Counted from the stretch's first letter, positions 1 through 6,871 are shown. The stretch: DNA of 10,673 nt from Burkholderiales bacterium (GCA_947456845.1 CANGUJ010000096.1:1-10673), one strand, 5' to 3'. Notes: a model not told the origin generated them from the sequence alone. Program-made: numbers and translations.

Positions 1-526
1 CCATCTGCACAGCGCGCTGGGGGAGCGACTCGCCACGCGCTGCCTCGTCGCGCACCATTCCACCCTCAACATCGGCACCATCGCAGGCGGGGCCAACACC
101 AACGTGGTGCCGGCCGCCTGCACGGTCACGCTCGACCGGCGCCTGTTGCCGGCCGAGGAGAACGTCGGCTCGGCCATGGAGGAAATGCGCGCGGTGCTGG
201 CCGAGGCGGGCGAGCCTGCCGGAACCTGGCAGCTCGACAGGATGACCGGCACCAACGGCTTTCGCATGTCGCCTGACCAGCCCCTGGTCGCCGCCTTCAG
301 CGCGGCCGTGCAGGACGCGACCGGCCGGGCGGCCGAATTCCGCGTGCCGGTCGGCGCCAGCGACGCGCGCTTCCTCTCCGACAGCGGCGCGCAGATCGTG
401 ATCTTCGGCCCGGGCGACGACCGCCAGGGCCACGCGGCCAACGAGGCCATCGACGAAGCCGAACTGGTGGCCGCCTGCGCGATCCAGCGCGCGGTGGTGC
501 GAAAACTGCTTGGAACATCCTCATGA
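1..526 (+). CDS. M20 family metallo-hydrolase (ArgE/DapE/CPG2-like), C-terminal part
   Basis: The frame is open from base 2 and its start lies upstream of the window, so this is the C-terminal ~175 residues of a gene cut by the window edge, not a broken gene. The visible part begins in the dimerisation ('lid') domain with the typical run TLNIGTIAGGANTNVVP followed by DRRLLP, as in acetylornithine deacetylase, succinyl-diaminopimelate desuccinylase and carboxypeptidase G2 relatives. It ends in the catalytic domain, where the last zinc-ligand His (codon 431-433) sits in GPGDDRQGHAANE. The first zinc motifs (HxD, EE) are outside the window. The family hydrolyses N-acyl or N-carbamoyl amino acid amide bonds in the cytoplasm. 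The stop overlaps the next start (ATGA, 523-526), implying translational coupling to the ring-opening amidohydrolase. I infer that it may act on the linear ring-opened product. The family call is firm; the substrate is unknown. Confidence 0.88.
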   Translation, partial: HLHSALGERLATRCLVAHHSTLNIGTIAGGANTNVVPAACTVTLDRRLLPAEENVGSAMEEMRAVLAEAGEPAGTWQLDRMTGTNGFRMSPDQPLVAAFSAAVQDATGRAAEFRVPVGASDARFLSDSGAQIVIFGPGDDRQGHAANEAIDEAELVAACAIQRAVVRKLLGTSS

Positions 527-1626
527 CGCAAACCGTCGGCATCCACAAGATCACCTGCAGCGGCCCGGCCGACCTGTCGCAGGCGCAGGCCCTGATCGAC
601 AGCGGCACGCTCGACCCGCGCGACATCGTGGCGGTGATGGGCAAGACCGAAGGCAACGGCTGCGTCAACGACTTCACCCGCGATTTCGCCACCCAGGCCT
701 GGTGCGCACTGTTGGCGCCCGCGCTCGGCGTCACCCCCCGCGCGGTGCATGACAAGGTGGCCTTCGTGATGTCCGGCGGTACCGAGGGCGTGCTATCGCC
801 GCATTTCACGGTGTTCACCCGCAGGACCGGCGGCGTGCCCGTGCCGGGCGCCAAGCGCCTGGCGGTGGGCATCGGCTTCACCCGCGACTTCCTGCCCGAG
901 GAGATGGGCCGCATGACGCAGGTCACCGAAACCGCCAAGGCGGTGGCCGAGGCCATGCGCGACGCCGGCATCACCACCGGCGCGGACGTGCACTTCGTGC
1001 AGGTCAAGTGCCCGCTGCTCACCGCGGCCAAGATCATGGATGCCGCGCGGCGCGGTCATGAACCGGTGACCCACGACACCTACGAATCCATGGGCGCCTC
1101 GCGCGGCGCCTCCGCCCTGGGCGTGGCCCTGGCGCTGGGCGAGGTCGAGGCCGGCGCCCTCTCGGACGCGGCGATCTGCCGCGACTGGGGCCTTTTTTCC
1201 GGCCGGGCCTCCACATCGGGCGGAATCGAACTGGAAAACAACGTCGTCATCGTCATGGGCATGAGCGACACCGCCGCCAGCCCCTGGGTGATCGACCACG
1301 GCGTCATGCAGGACGCCGTCGATGCGGCGGCGGCGCGCGACTGCCTGCGGCGCCTGGGCTTCGACCCGGACCGGGACGCCCGGGCCATCGGCGAGCGCGT
1401 GCTCAACATCTTCGCCAAGGCCGAGGCCGCACCCGGCGGCATGGTGCGCGGCGCGCGCCACACCATGCTGAACGACTCCGACATCAACTCCACCCGCCAC
1501 GCGCGCGCCGCCGTCGGCGCGGTGCTGGCCTCCGTGGTGGGCCAGACCGCGATCTACGTCTCCGGCGGCGCCGAGCACCAGGGACCGCCGGGCGGCGGCC
1601 CGTTCGCCATCGTCGCCCGCGCCTGA
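523..1626 (+). CDS. Ring-opening amidohydrolase (cyanuric acid hydrolase/barbiturase, AtzD/TrzD family)
   Basis: This 367-residue protein has the normal length for the family, which hydrolytically opens cyanuric acid (giving carboxybiuret) or barbituric acid (giving ureidomalonate) in the cytoplasm. The family is built from three homologous domains, each giving one Ser-Lys pair. All three pairs are visible: K41 (GKTEGNG) with S84 (MSGGTEG); K162 (VQVKCPLLT) with S230/S232 (GRASTSGGIE); K299 (FAKAEA) with S347 (VSGGAEHQGPPGGGP). The last motif also carries the structural metal site near E351. Other family runs are TRDFLPEE, TYESMGASRGASALG and DSDINSTRHARA. From memory it resembles AtzD/TrzD closely along its whole length. 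The start at 523 overlaps the upstream stop, and 25 bp separate its end from the ABC ATPase gene. Cyanuric acid, barbiturate or a relative cannot be distinguished by eye. An ORF in another frame starting at 510 is a shadow. Confidence 0.95.
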   Translation: MTQTVGIHKITCSGPADLSQAQALIDSGTLDPRDIVAVMGKTEGNGCVNDFTRDFATQAWCALLAPALGVTPRAVHDKVAFVMSGGTEGVLSPHFTVFTRRTGGVPVPGAKRLAVGIGFTRDFLPEEMGRMTQVTETAKAVAEAMRDAGITTGADVHFVQVKCPLLTAAKIMDAARRGHEPVTHDTYESMGASRGASALGVALALGEVEAGALSDAAICRDWGLFSGRASTSGGIELENNVVIVMGMSDTAASPWVIDHGVMQDAVDAAAARDCLRRLGFDPDRDARAIGERVLNIFAKAEAAPGGMVRGARHTMLNDSDINSTRHARAAVGAVLASVVGQTAIYVSGGAEHQGPPGGGPFAIVARA

Positions 1627-1651
1627 CCCCGACGCCGAATCGAAGGACACC

Positions 1652-2452
1652 ATGGCCGCCTATATCGAACTCGACAATGTATCGCTGCGCTATCCCGGCG
1701 GCGACGTCCTGGCGCTGGACGCCACCGACATGGCCATCGGCGAGGGCGACTTCGTCGCCATCGTCGGCCCTTCCGGTTGCGGCAAGTCGACCATCCTCAA
1801 GCTGGTGTCCGGACTGATCCATGCCACCACCGGCAACGTCAGCGTGGGCCAGCGCGAAGTCAGGGGCCCCAGCAAGGGGGTGGGCATGGCCTTCCAGAAC
1901 CCCACCATGCTGCCGTGGCTCACCATCCGCGAAAACGTGATGCTGCCGCTCAAGATCGTCGAGCCCTTCCGCCACGAATATGCGGCCAAGAAGAAGACCG
2001 AGTTCGCCGAGCGCGCCGAAGCCCTGCTCAAGAAGGTGGGCCTGGCGGGTTTCGGCGACAAGCGCCCCTGGCAGCTCTCGGGCGGCATGCTGCAGCGCGC
2101 CTCACTGTGCCGCGCGCTGATCCACGAGCCGCGCCTCCTGCTGCTCGACGAGCCCTTCGGCGCGCTCGACCAGTTCACCCGCGAGGAGCTGTGGTCGATC
2201 ATGCAGTCCCTGTGGATGGACGGCAAGCCCACCGTCATCCTGGTCACCCATGACCTGCGCGAAGCGTGCTACCTGGGCACGCGCATCTACATGATGAGCG
2301 CCCGCCCGGGGCGCATCCTGGAAATCCGCGACGTCGATTTCGCGCGTCCGCGCACGCTGCAAATGACATTCGCTCCCGAATTCACCGCGCTCGTCCAGCA
2401 TCTGCGCATGCAGATCGCGGATTCGCGCGGCACCGTAGTGGAGGCCGCATGA
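1652..2452 (+). CDS. ABC transporter ATP-binding protein (SsuB/TauB-like)
   Basis: This 266-residue ATPase of an importer powers uptake at the cytoplasmic face of the inner membrane. The visible motifs are Walker A GPSGCGKST (39-47), the Q-loop glutamine Q82 in FQNPTMLPW, the signature LSGGM (142-146), Walker B LLLLDEP with catalytic E167, the D-loop GALD, and the H-loop His200 in VTHD. The NPTMLPW Q-loop and the SARPGRI stretch after the H-loop are typical of the nitrate/sulfonate/taurine (SsuB/TauB/NrtD) subgroup. An AGGA ribosome-binding site precedes ATG 1652. Its stop overlaps the permease start (ATGA, 2449-2452). Position directly behind the ring-opening enzyme suggests that it imports that enzyme's substrate or a precursor; this is inference. 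Confidence 0.95.
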   Translation: MAAYIELDNVSLRYPGGDVLALDATDMAIGEGDFVAIVGPSGCGKSTILKLVSGLIHATTGNVSVGQREVRGPSKGVGMAFQNPTMLPWLTIRENVMLPLKIVEPFRHEYAAKKKTEFAERAEALLKKVGLAGFGDKRPWQLSGGMLQRASLCRALIHEPRLLLLDEPFGALDQFTREELWSIMQSLWMDGKPTVILVTHDLREACYLGTRIYMMSARPGRILEIRDVDFARPRTLQMTFAPEFTALVQHLRMQIADSRGTVVEAA

Positions 2453-3228
2453 AGATGAGCCCCAAGGCGCGGCAGCGCTTTCTCTCCGTGATGTCGGTGG
2501 TGGCCCTGTTCCTGATCTGGGAACTGGTGTGCCGCGCCTTCGGCATCAGCGACCTGGTGCTGCCGAAGCCCGGCCAGGTCATCAAGGTGCTCATCGAGCG
2601 ACTGCCTGCGCTCATGCCGCATGCCACCCAGACGCTCTTCACCACCACGGTCGGCTTCGCCCTCGGCGTGCTGGCCGGCATCGTCATCGGCGTGGTGATC
2701 GGCTCCTCGAAGCTCGCCTATGACGTGGCCTATCCGCTGCTGGTGGGCTTTTCCAGCATTCCCAAGGTCGCGGTGGTGCCGATCTTCGTGGTGTGGTTCG
2801 GCGCCGGCACGGTACCCGCCATCCTCACCTCGATGGTGATCAGCGTCTTCCCGGTGGTGGTGAACGTCGCCACCGGACTTGCCACCACCGAACCGGAACT
2901 GGAGGACGTGCTGCGCGCCCTCGGCGCCACCAAGCGCGACATCCTGTGGAATGTCGGGCTGCCGCGCACCATGCCCTACCTGTTCGCCTCGCTCAAGATC
3001 GCCATCACCCTGGCCTTCGTGGGCACGGTGCTCTCCGAGACCGTGGCGGCCAACCGCGGCATCGGCAACGTGATGATGATCGCATCCGGCAATTTCGATG
3101 TCGCGCTGGTATTCGCGGGCCTGTTCATCCTCGCCATCCTGGGCGTGGCCCTGTACGCGATCTTTTCCTTCATCGAACTCAAGGTCACCGGCTGGGCGCA
3201 GCGCAAGACCGAGTTCGCGATGGTCTGA
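2449..3228 (+). CDS. ABC transporter permease (SsuC/TauC-like)
   Basis: This 259-residue inner-membrane subunit belongs to the BPD-transport (binding-protein-dependent) family, and its length is typical for SsuC/TauC. Hydrophobic segments lie at about 11-30, 65-85, 95-117, 123-143, 180-197 and 218-241, giving about six membrane spans. The EAA-type loop that docks on the ATPase is at about 150-177 (ELEDVLRALGATKRDILW, then LPRTMPY) with its conserved glycine at G160. I chose ATG 2449 because it overlaps the ATPase stop by 4 bp (ATGA), giving translational coupling, and the normal N-terminus begins there. A longer in-frame reading from 2266 would add about 61 Arg/His-rich residues that are only the ATPase gene read in the wrong frame. 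The binding protein gene follows after 27 bp. Confidence 0.95.
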   Translation: MKMSPKARQRFLSVMSVVALFLIWELVCRAFGISDLVLPKPGQVIKVLIERLPALMPHATQTLFTTTVGFALGVLAGIVIGVVIGSSKLAYDVAYPLLVGFSSIPKVAVVPIFVVWFGAGTVPAILTSMVISVFPVVVNVATGLATTEPELEDVLRALGATKRDILWNVGLPRTMPYLFASLKIAITLAFVGTVLSETVAANRGIGNVMMIASGNFDVALVFAGLFILAILGVALYAIFSFIELKVTGWAQRKTEFAMV

Positions 3229-3255
3229 CCTTTTTACCACTCCCCTGAGCAACCG

Positions 3256-4287
3256 ATGAAACCCCTCAAGCAGCTTACGCTCGCGATCTCCTTGGCCGTC
3301 GCGTCTCTTGCCGCGCCTGCCGGCGCGCAGGACACCAGGATCAAGTTCACCCTCGACTGGAAGATCCAGGGCCTGCACGCCTGGTACTACTGGGCGCAGG
3401 ACAAGGGCTACTTCAAGGCCGAGAAGCTCGACCTCAGCATCGACCAGGGCGAAGGCTCCGCGGCGACCGTCACGCGCATCATGTCGGGCACCTACCAGGC
3501 GGGCTTCGGCGACATCAATGCGATCGTCCAGAACGCTGCGACCAAGCCGGGCGAAGCCCCGGTCATGGTCTACATGCTCTACAGCCGCGCGCCGTTCGCG
3601 CTCATCACCAGGGCCGACAGCCCGATCAAGTCGCTCAAGGATGTCGAGGGCAAGACCCTGGGCTCGCCGGCGGGCGGCGCGGCGCTGAAGGTCTTCACCG
3701 CCCTGGCGAAGAAGAACGGCATCGACGAAAAGAAGGTGACCTGGCTCAACATGGCGCCCAACCTGCAGGAGCAGATGCTGCTGCAGGGCCAGGTGCAGGC
3801 GTCCGCCGTGTTTTCGGCCACCAGCTACATGAACCTGGTGGCGCAACGCATCGACCCCGACAAGGACATCCGCTGGTACTACTACGCCGACTACGGCCTC
3901 GACCTCTACAGCAACGGCGTCATGGTGTCGCCGCAGCTGATCAAGGAGCGTCCGCAAGCAGTCGCCGGCATGGTCAGAGCGATCAACCGCGCATTGAAGG
4001 AGTGCGCCGCCCAGCCCGATGCCTGCATGGACAACATGGCCAAGCATGAACCCCTGATGAACAAGGACATCGAGAAGCGGCGCATGATCTACACCCTCAA
4101 GAACCTGATGATCACGCCGGAAGCCGCCGAAATCGGCATGGGCGACATCAAGGACGACCGTATGGTCCGCGCCATCGGGCAGCTCAATGAAAGTTACGGG
4201 CTGCCGCGCATTCCGACCCCGGGCGAGGTATTCAACCGCAGCTTCCTGCCGGCCAAGGCCGAGCGCATGGTCAAGGCGGGATTCTGA
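3256..4287 (+). CDS. ABC transporter substrate-binding protein (NMT1/SsuA/THI5-like)
   Basis: This 343-residue periplasmic receptor serves the importer encoded just upstream. It has a clear Sec signal peptide: MKPLKQ, a hydrophobic core (about 7-20), and a probable cleavage site AGA|Q after residue 24. The mature protein opens with IKFTLDWKIQGLHAWYYWAQ and then DKGYFKAEKLDLSID, the pattern of the NMT1/THI5-like (SsuA, pyrimidine-precursor, nitrate) group. GSAATVTRIMSGTYQAGFGDINAI and LKDVEGKTLGSPAGGAALKVF are also typical of this family. Aromatic residues in the first strand and the WYYYADYGLDLYSNG stretch could line a pocket for a flat ring, which would suit a pyrimidine- or triazine-like ligand; this is inference. 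The ribosome-binding site before ATG 3256 is weak. A 198-bp gap follows before the next + gene. Confidence 0.93.
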   Translation: MKPLKQLTLAISLAVASLAAPAGAQDTRIKFTLDWKIQGLHAWYYWAQDKGYFKAEKLDLSIDQGEGSAATVTRIMSGTYQAGFGDINAIVQNAATKPGEAPVMVYMLYSRAPFALITRADSPIKSLKDVEGKTLGSPAGGAALKVFTALAKKNGIDEKKVTWLNMAPNLQEQMLLQGQVQASAVFSATSYMNLVAQRIDPDKDIRWYYYADYGLDLYSNGVMVSPQLIKERPQAVAGMVRAINRALKECAAQPDACMDNMAKHEPLMNKDIEKRRMIYTLKNLMITPEAAEIGMGDIKDDRMVRAIGQLNESYGLPRIPTPGEVFNRSFLPAKAERMVKAGF

Positions 4288-4300
4288 TTCGGCGCGGCGG

Positions 4301-4414
4301 TTAACGCTGCCGCACCCCGGGTTCCGCGCCGGACAGGCCGGACAAGAGGCCGTCGCCGGTCGGCGCAGGCTCGACGGTCTCGTAGTCGCACAGGCAGTTC
4401 CAAGGATCGCGCAT
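4301..4414 (-). pseudogene. Possible amidase N-terminal remnant (37 codons)
   Basis: In the gap between the binding-protein gene and the GlcG-like gene, the minus strand holds a short ATG-to-TAA ORF of 37 codons. It starts MRDPWNCLCDYETVEPAPTG and goes on DGLLSGL before losing any recognisable pattern. The layout DPxN...(V/T)xxxPxxxG.LxGL resembles the first 30 or so residues of amidase-signature proteins, in which 'GPLAGLxFxxKD' with the catalytic lysine would come next. That continuation is absent, because the ORF ends near the 3' end of the binding-protein gene. I read it as a truncated amidase start, but a chance ORF in GC-rich DNA is a real alternative. No convincing ribosome-binding site is present. 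Confidence 0.3.
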
Positions 4415-4472
4415 GACGCACCGCCCCGGACACCGCTCGCATCACGCTTGATAACATCCTGTTTTCCTTCCC

Positions 4473-4478
4473 GGAGGT
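4473..4478 (+). promoter_or_regulatory. Strong Shine-Dalgarno GGAGGT for the GlcG-like gene
   Basis: GGAGGT lies 7 bases before the GTG at 4486. It supports GTG 4486 as the start although GTG is less usual. It is the best ribosome-binding site in the + operon and suggests that this gene is translated independently of the genes upstream. Confidence 0.75.
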
Positions 4479-4485
4479 AAACCAC

Positions 4486-4926
4486 GTGACCGACACTTAC
4501 GCTTCGCTCAAGCTGACCCACGCCGCCGCCCTCAAGGCGATCGCGGCCGGTATCGCCAAGGCCACCGCAATGAACCAGCCGCAATGCATCACCGTGGTGG
4601 ACGACGGCTGCAATCTGCTCGCAGCGGTCCGCATGGACGGGGCCAGGATCGTTTCGATCGATTCTTCGCACCACAAGGCGGTGACCGCGGCTTCATCCCG
4701 CGTGCCCTCCGGGCCGCGCGGCGAACCCACGCTCGAACTGAAGCTTGCGATCACCACCCGGGGGCGCAACATTTCGCTCAAGGGCGGCGTGCCGATCATC
4801 ATCGATGGCGTGTGCGTGGGCGCGGTCGGTGTCGGCTCGGGCACGGGCGAGCAGGACCGCGAAGTCGCGCTGGCTGCGGTGGCGGCAATCGAAGGCGCCA
4901 AGACCGACTTCGTCTTCCAGGATTAG
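4486..4926 (+). CDS. GlcG/HbpS-like protein (PF03928 family)
   Basis: This 146-residue protein has the normal size of the GlcG/HbpS-like family. Its hallmarks are an N-terminal helix, then VVDDGCNLLAAVRMDGA (37-53), SHHKAVTAA (61-69), and the C-terminal glycine-rich core GGVPIIIDGVCVGAVGVG (100-117) with GTGEQDREVALAAVAAI. Characterised relatives include Streptomyces HbpS (heme binding and sensing) and GlcG, encoded in the E. coli glycolate locus with unknown role. Others are found in many catabolic clusters without an assigned reaction. There is no signal peptide, so the protein is probably cytoplasmic. It starts at GTG behind a strong GGAGGT. It lies 198 bp after the transporter operon in the same direction, and a minus-strand unit converges on its 3' end. 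The family is clear; the function here is unknown. Confidence 0.9.
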   Translation: MTDTYASLKLTHAAALKAIAAGIAKATAMNQPQCITVVDDGCNLLAAVRMDGARIVSIDSSHHKAVTAASSRVPSGPRGEPTLELKLAITTRGRNISLKGGVPIIIDGVCVGAVGVGSGTGEQDREVALAAVAAIEGAKTDFVFQD

Positions 4927-4992
4927 CCGGCCCCGGCACGGAGCGCGCGCACGCGTATGTGCGATCACGCGCGCCGCAGCGGCGCGCCGGTG

Positions 4993-5014
4993 GGCGGCGC
5001 CTGTGTGCGCCGCC
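4993..5014. terminator. GC-rich hairpin between convergent genes, possible bidirectional terminator
   Basis: GGCGGCGC (4993-5000) and GCGCCGCC (5007-5014) form a perfect 8-bp stem around a 6-base loop. It lies in the 104-bp gap between the convergent ends of the GlcG-like gene and the RraA remnant. No T-run follows on either strand, so classic intrinsic termination is not shown. The placement is what suggests a terminator. Confidence 0.4.
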
Positions 5015-5030
5015 TGGCGAATTCCGCCTC

Positions 5031-5324
5031 CTACGCGGCCGGGAGCGGGTCGATGCGCGCATCGGCACCGAAGAGCTCGCTGACGCGTAGGCCGCTGCGG
5101 ATGTCTTTGAGCTTGTCGGGTCCGCCTGCCGGCATCGGCGAAGAACGTTCGTTGCAATAGCCGAACTCGTTTCCGACAACCCGCCTTCCCGGAATCAGGG
5201 CGCGAAGCGCCGGATCGATGAAACCATAGTGACGGAAGTGTCCTATCGTGGTCGGGTCGACTTCCTTGAGGCGGGCGAGCAACAGAGGATCCGCCTGCGG
5301 TGGCATTTGGCGTGCCTTGAGCAT
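5031..5324 (-). pseudogene. Truncated RraA-family (aldolase/demethylmenaquinone methyltransferase-like) gene
   Basis: The 97-residue ORF starts at ATG 5324, behind an AGGAAAG ribosome-binding site. Residues 15-52 match the N-terminus of RraA-like proteins (4-hydroxy-4-methyl-2-oxoglutarate aldolase group): LLARLKEVDPTTIGHFRHYG, then FIDPALR and PGRRVVGN. Relatives would continue 'AVTVRIPGPD...' to about 220 residues and carry the catalytic GxxxxRD motif. Here the similarity stops at N52 (about 5169), and a different tail follows (EFGYCNERSSPMPAGG and on to LRVSELFGADARIDPLPAA). I do not recognise that tail as RraA, and the rest of the family sequence is not in any frame nearby. The best reading is a deletion joining the N-terminus to other sequence, leaving no catalytic centre. 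A new short fusion protein is possible. A longer reading from 5531 adds only non-homologous residues. The amidase lies upstream on the same strand. Confidence 0.7.
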
Positions 5325-5412
5325 GGCTGGCTTTCCTATCCGGGTTTGATGCCGGACTGACGTACCGGCTGCGTCCGCCGCTGCCTTTCGGTCCGGCCCG
5401 ACGCCGCGCACC

Positions 5413-5429
5413 GGGCGGCGCTGCCGCCC
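5413..5429. other. Short GC-rich hairpin downstream of the frameshifted amidase
   Basis: GGGCGGC (5413-5419) and GCCGCCC (5423-5429) pair perfectly around a 3-base loop. The hairpin lies about 30 bases past the amidase stop, in the 136-bp gap before the RraA remnant. No T-run follows on the minus strand, so it may attenuate or protect the transcript rather than terminate it, or be a chance GC-rich structure. Confidence 0.3.
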
Positions 5430-5460
5430 CGCGGTTCGACTGAAGCATGCGCCATGGTGG

Positions 5461-6811
5461 TCATCCGCATGCCGTGCGCAGAACGGACTCCACCGCGAGC
5501 CCCACCGAAAACACCCGGCGATCTTCTCCACCCTGTCCGACGATCATCAGCCCCACCGGGCCGCTGCCAGGCTCGTGACAAGGGACCGTCAATGCGCATC
5601 CGTCGATGAAATTCACCACGCTGGGATTGCGCAGGATTTCGTAGTCGATCCGGTTGTACAGTTGCAGGTCGGCCTGGAGCGGCGCCATGGCGGGCGCCCG
5701 CATCACGACCGTGGGCATCAGGAGCGCGTCAAAGGGCGCAGCCACCCGCGCGCTTTCGATGATCATCGCCGCCCGTTCTTCCTGCGTGGCGATATAGTCG
5801 GCCGCCAGCACCTGGGCGCCGCGCAGGATGCGCGAAGCCACGCGCGGGTCGTAGCCGGCCTGCTTGCGCCCGATGAGATCGCGGTGGATTGCGGCGGCTT
5901 CCGGAAGCACCAGCCCGCCATTGCGATTGATGTGCGGCAGGCGCCGCAGCGACTTGAAGCGCACCGGCGACACGTGGGCGCCCGCGCGCGACAGACGCTG
6001 CAGCGCCTGTTCGTACGCCTTGGCAACGGCATCGTCCAATCCGTCGAGCACATAGTCCTGTAGGGCGCCGAGGCGCAGGTCCTTGAGCGGCAGCGCCGCG
6101 GGCACCGCACACCCCGTCCCGGCGAGGACGCCATCGACCGCCGCACAGCAGGCCACGGTCGCGCCGATCGGACCGATCGAATCCAATGTGGTCGATAGCG
6201 GAAAGGTGCCCTGCCTGGAAATTCGGCGCGCGGTCGGCTTGAATCCGGTCAATCCGCACAGTGCGGCCGGGATCCGAACCGACCCGCCGGTGTCGGTGCC
6301 GAGCGCCACGGCGGACATGCCGTCCGACACGGATACGGCCGCACCTGCCGAAGAACCGCCGGGTATGCGCCCGGCAGGCCTGTCCCACGGATTGCGCGGC
6401 GTGCCGTAGTGGGGATTGATGCCAAGACCGGAAAAAGCGAACTCGACCGTATTGGTACGGCCGATGATGATCGCGCCGGCCTTCCGCAATCGCCGCACCG
6501 CCACGGCATCGACCGGCGCCGGCGCGGCATCGGACAGGACCGTCGAGCCCGCAAGCGTGACGTCACCAGCGACATCGAACAAGTCCTTGATCGACACCGG
6601 TATGCCCGCCAGCGGCGAGGCGACGATGCCGTGCTTGCGCAGGCTGTCGCTGGCGCGCCGCCGTCAGCGCGGCCTCCCGATAGACGCTGCGGAAGACGTG
6701 TGCGCCTTCTCCCGACGGCTCGTCGATGCGCGCCAGCGCCGATTCCACCAGCGCCTGGCTGGTGGTGGTGCCGGCGGCCAGGGCTTCGGCGAGCTTGCTC
6801 AAGGTTTCCAT
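5461..6811 (-). pseudogene. Amidase signature family protein with a frameshift
   Basis: Two overlapping frames together encode one amidase of about 450 residues, the normal length. The 5' part starts at ATG 6811 (METLSKLAEALAAGTTTSQA), behind an AGGA site, and reads to REAALTAAR. The frame must then shift near 6652-6659 to continue SDSLRKHGIVASPLAGIP and VSIKDLFDVAG. The apparent GTG start at 6597 of the second part is this internal valine. The catalytic Ser-cisSer-Lys triad is intact after correction: K about 75 (VSIKD), cis-Ser about 154 (GGSSAG), nucleophile Ser about 177 (DTGGSVRIP). Members hydrolyse linear amides; AtzE and AtzF of cyanuric acid breakdown belong to this family. The shift equals one extra or two missing bases inside the palindrome GGCGCGCC, so it may be a recent mutation or a sequencing error. 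The gene is divergent from the amidohydrolase at 6945 and faces the RraA remnant downstream. Confidence 0.85.
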
Positions 6812-6834
6812 GGTCGAAGTATCCTGATGGGGTC

Positions 6835-6871
6835 GCATGCGCCTGCCGACGGGCCGCACGCGCGCGCATGC
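6835..6871. promoter_or_regulatory. Inverted repeat in a divergent intergenic region, candidate operator
   Basis: GCATGCGC (6835-6842) and its exact reverse complement GCGCATGC (6864-6871) are separated by 21 bases. They lie between the divergent starts of the amidase (6811) and the amidohydrolase (6945). This is where a regulator of both genes would bind, but alternating GC-rich sequence makes chance likely. I see no convincing -35/-10 pair in this gap. Confidence 0.2.

Noticed and set aside
297..1037. A minus-strand ORF across the M20/amidohydrolase junction
   Set aside because: It covers two genes with clear catalytic motifs, and its C-terminal part is an Arg/Pro-rich shadow.
2266..2448. 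An N-terminal extension of the permease
   Set aside because: The extra residues are the ATPase gene read in another frame; the ATGA overlap at 2449 gives the natural start.
2287..4674. A 795-codon minus-strand ORF opposite the ABC transporter genes
   Set aside because: It spans three well-supported + genes. Its product is His/Gly/Arg-rich with no recognisable domain. Such antisense ORFs are expected in high-GC DNA with strong third-position bias.
5325..5531. An N-terminal extension of the RraA remnant
   Set aside because: The added residues have no RraA similarity and run into the 3' end of the amidase. ATG 5324 has a good ribosome-binding site.
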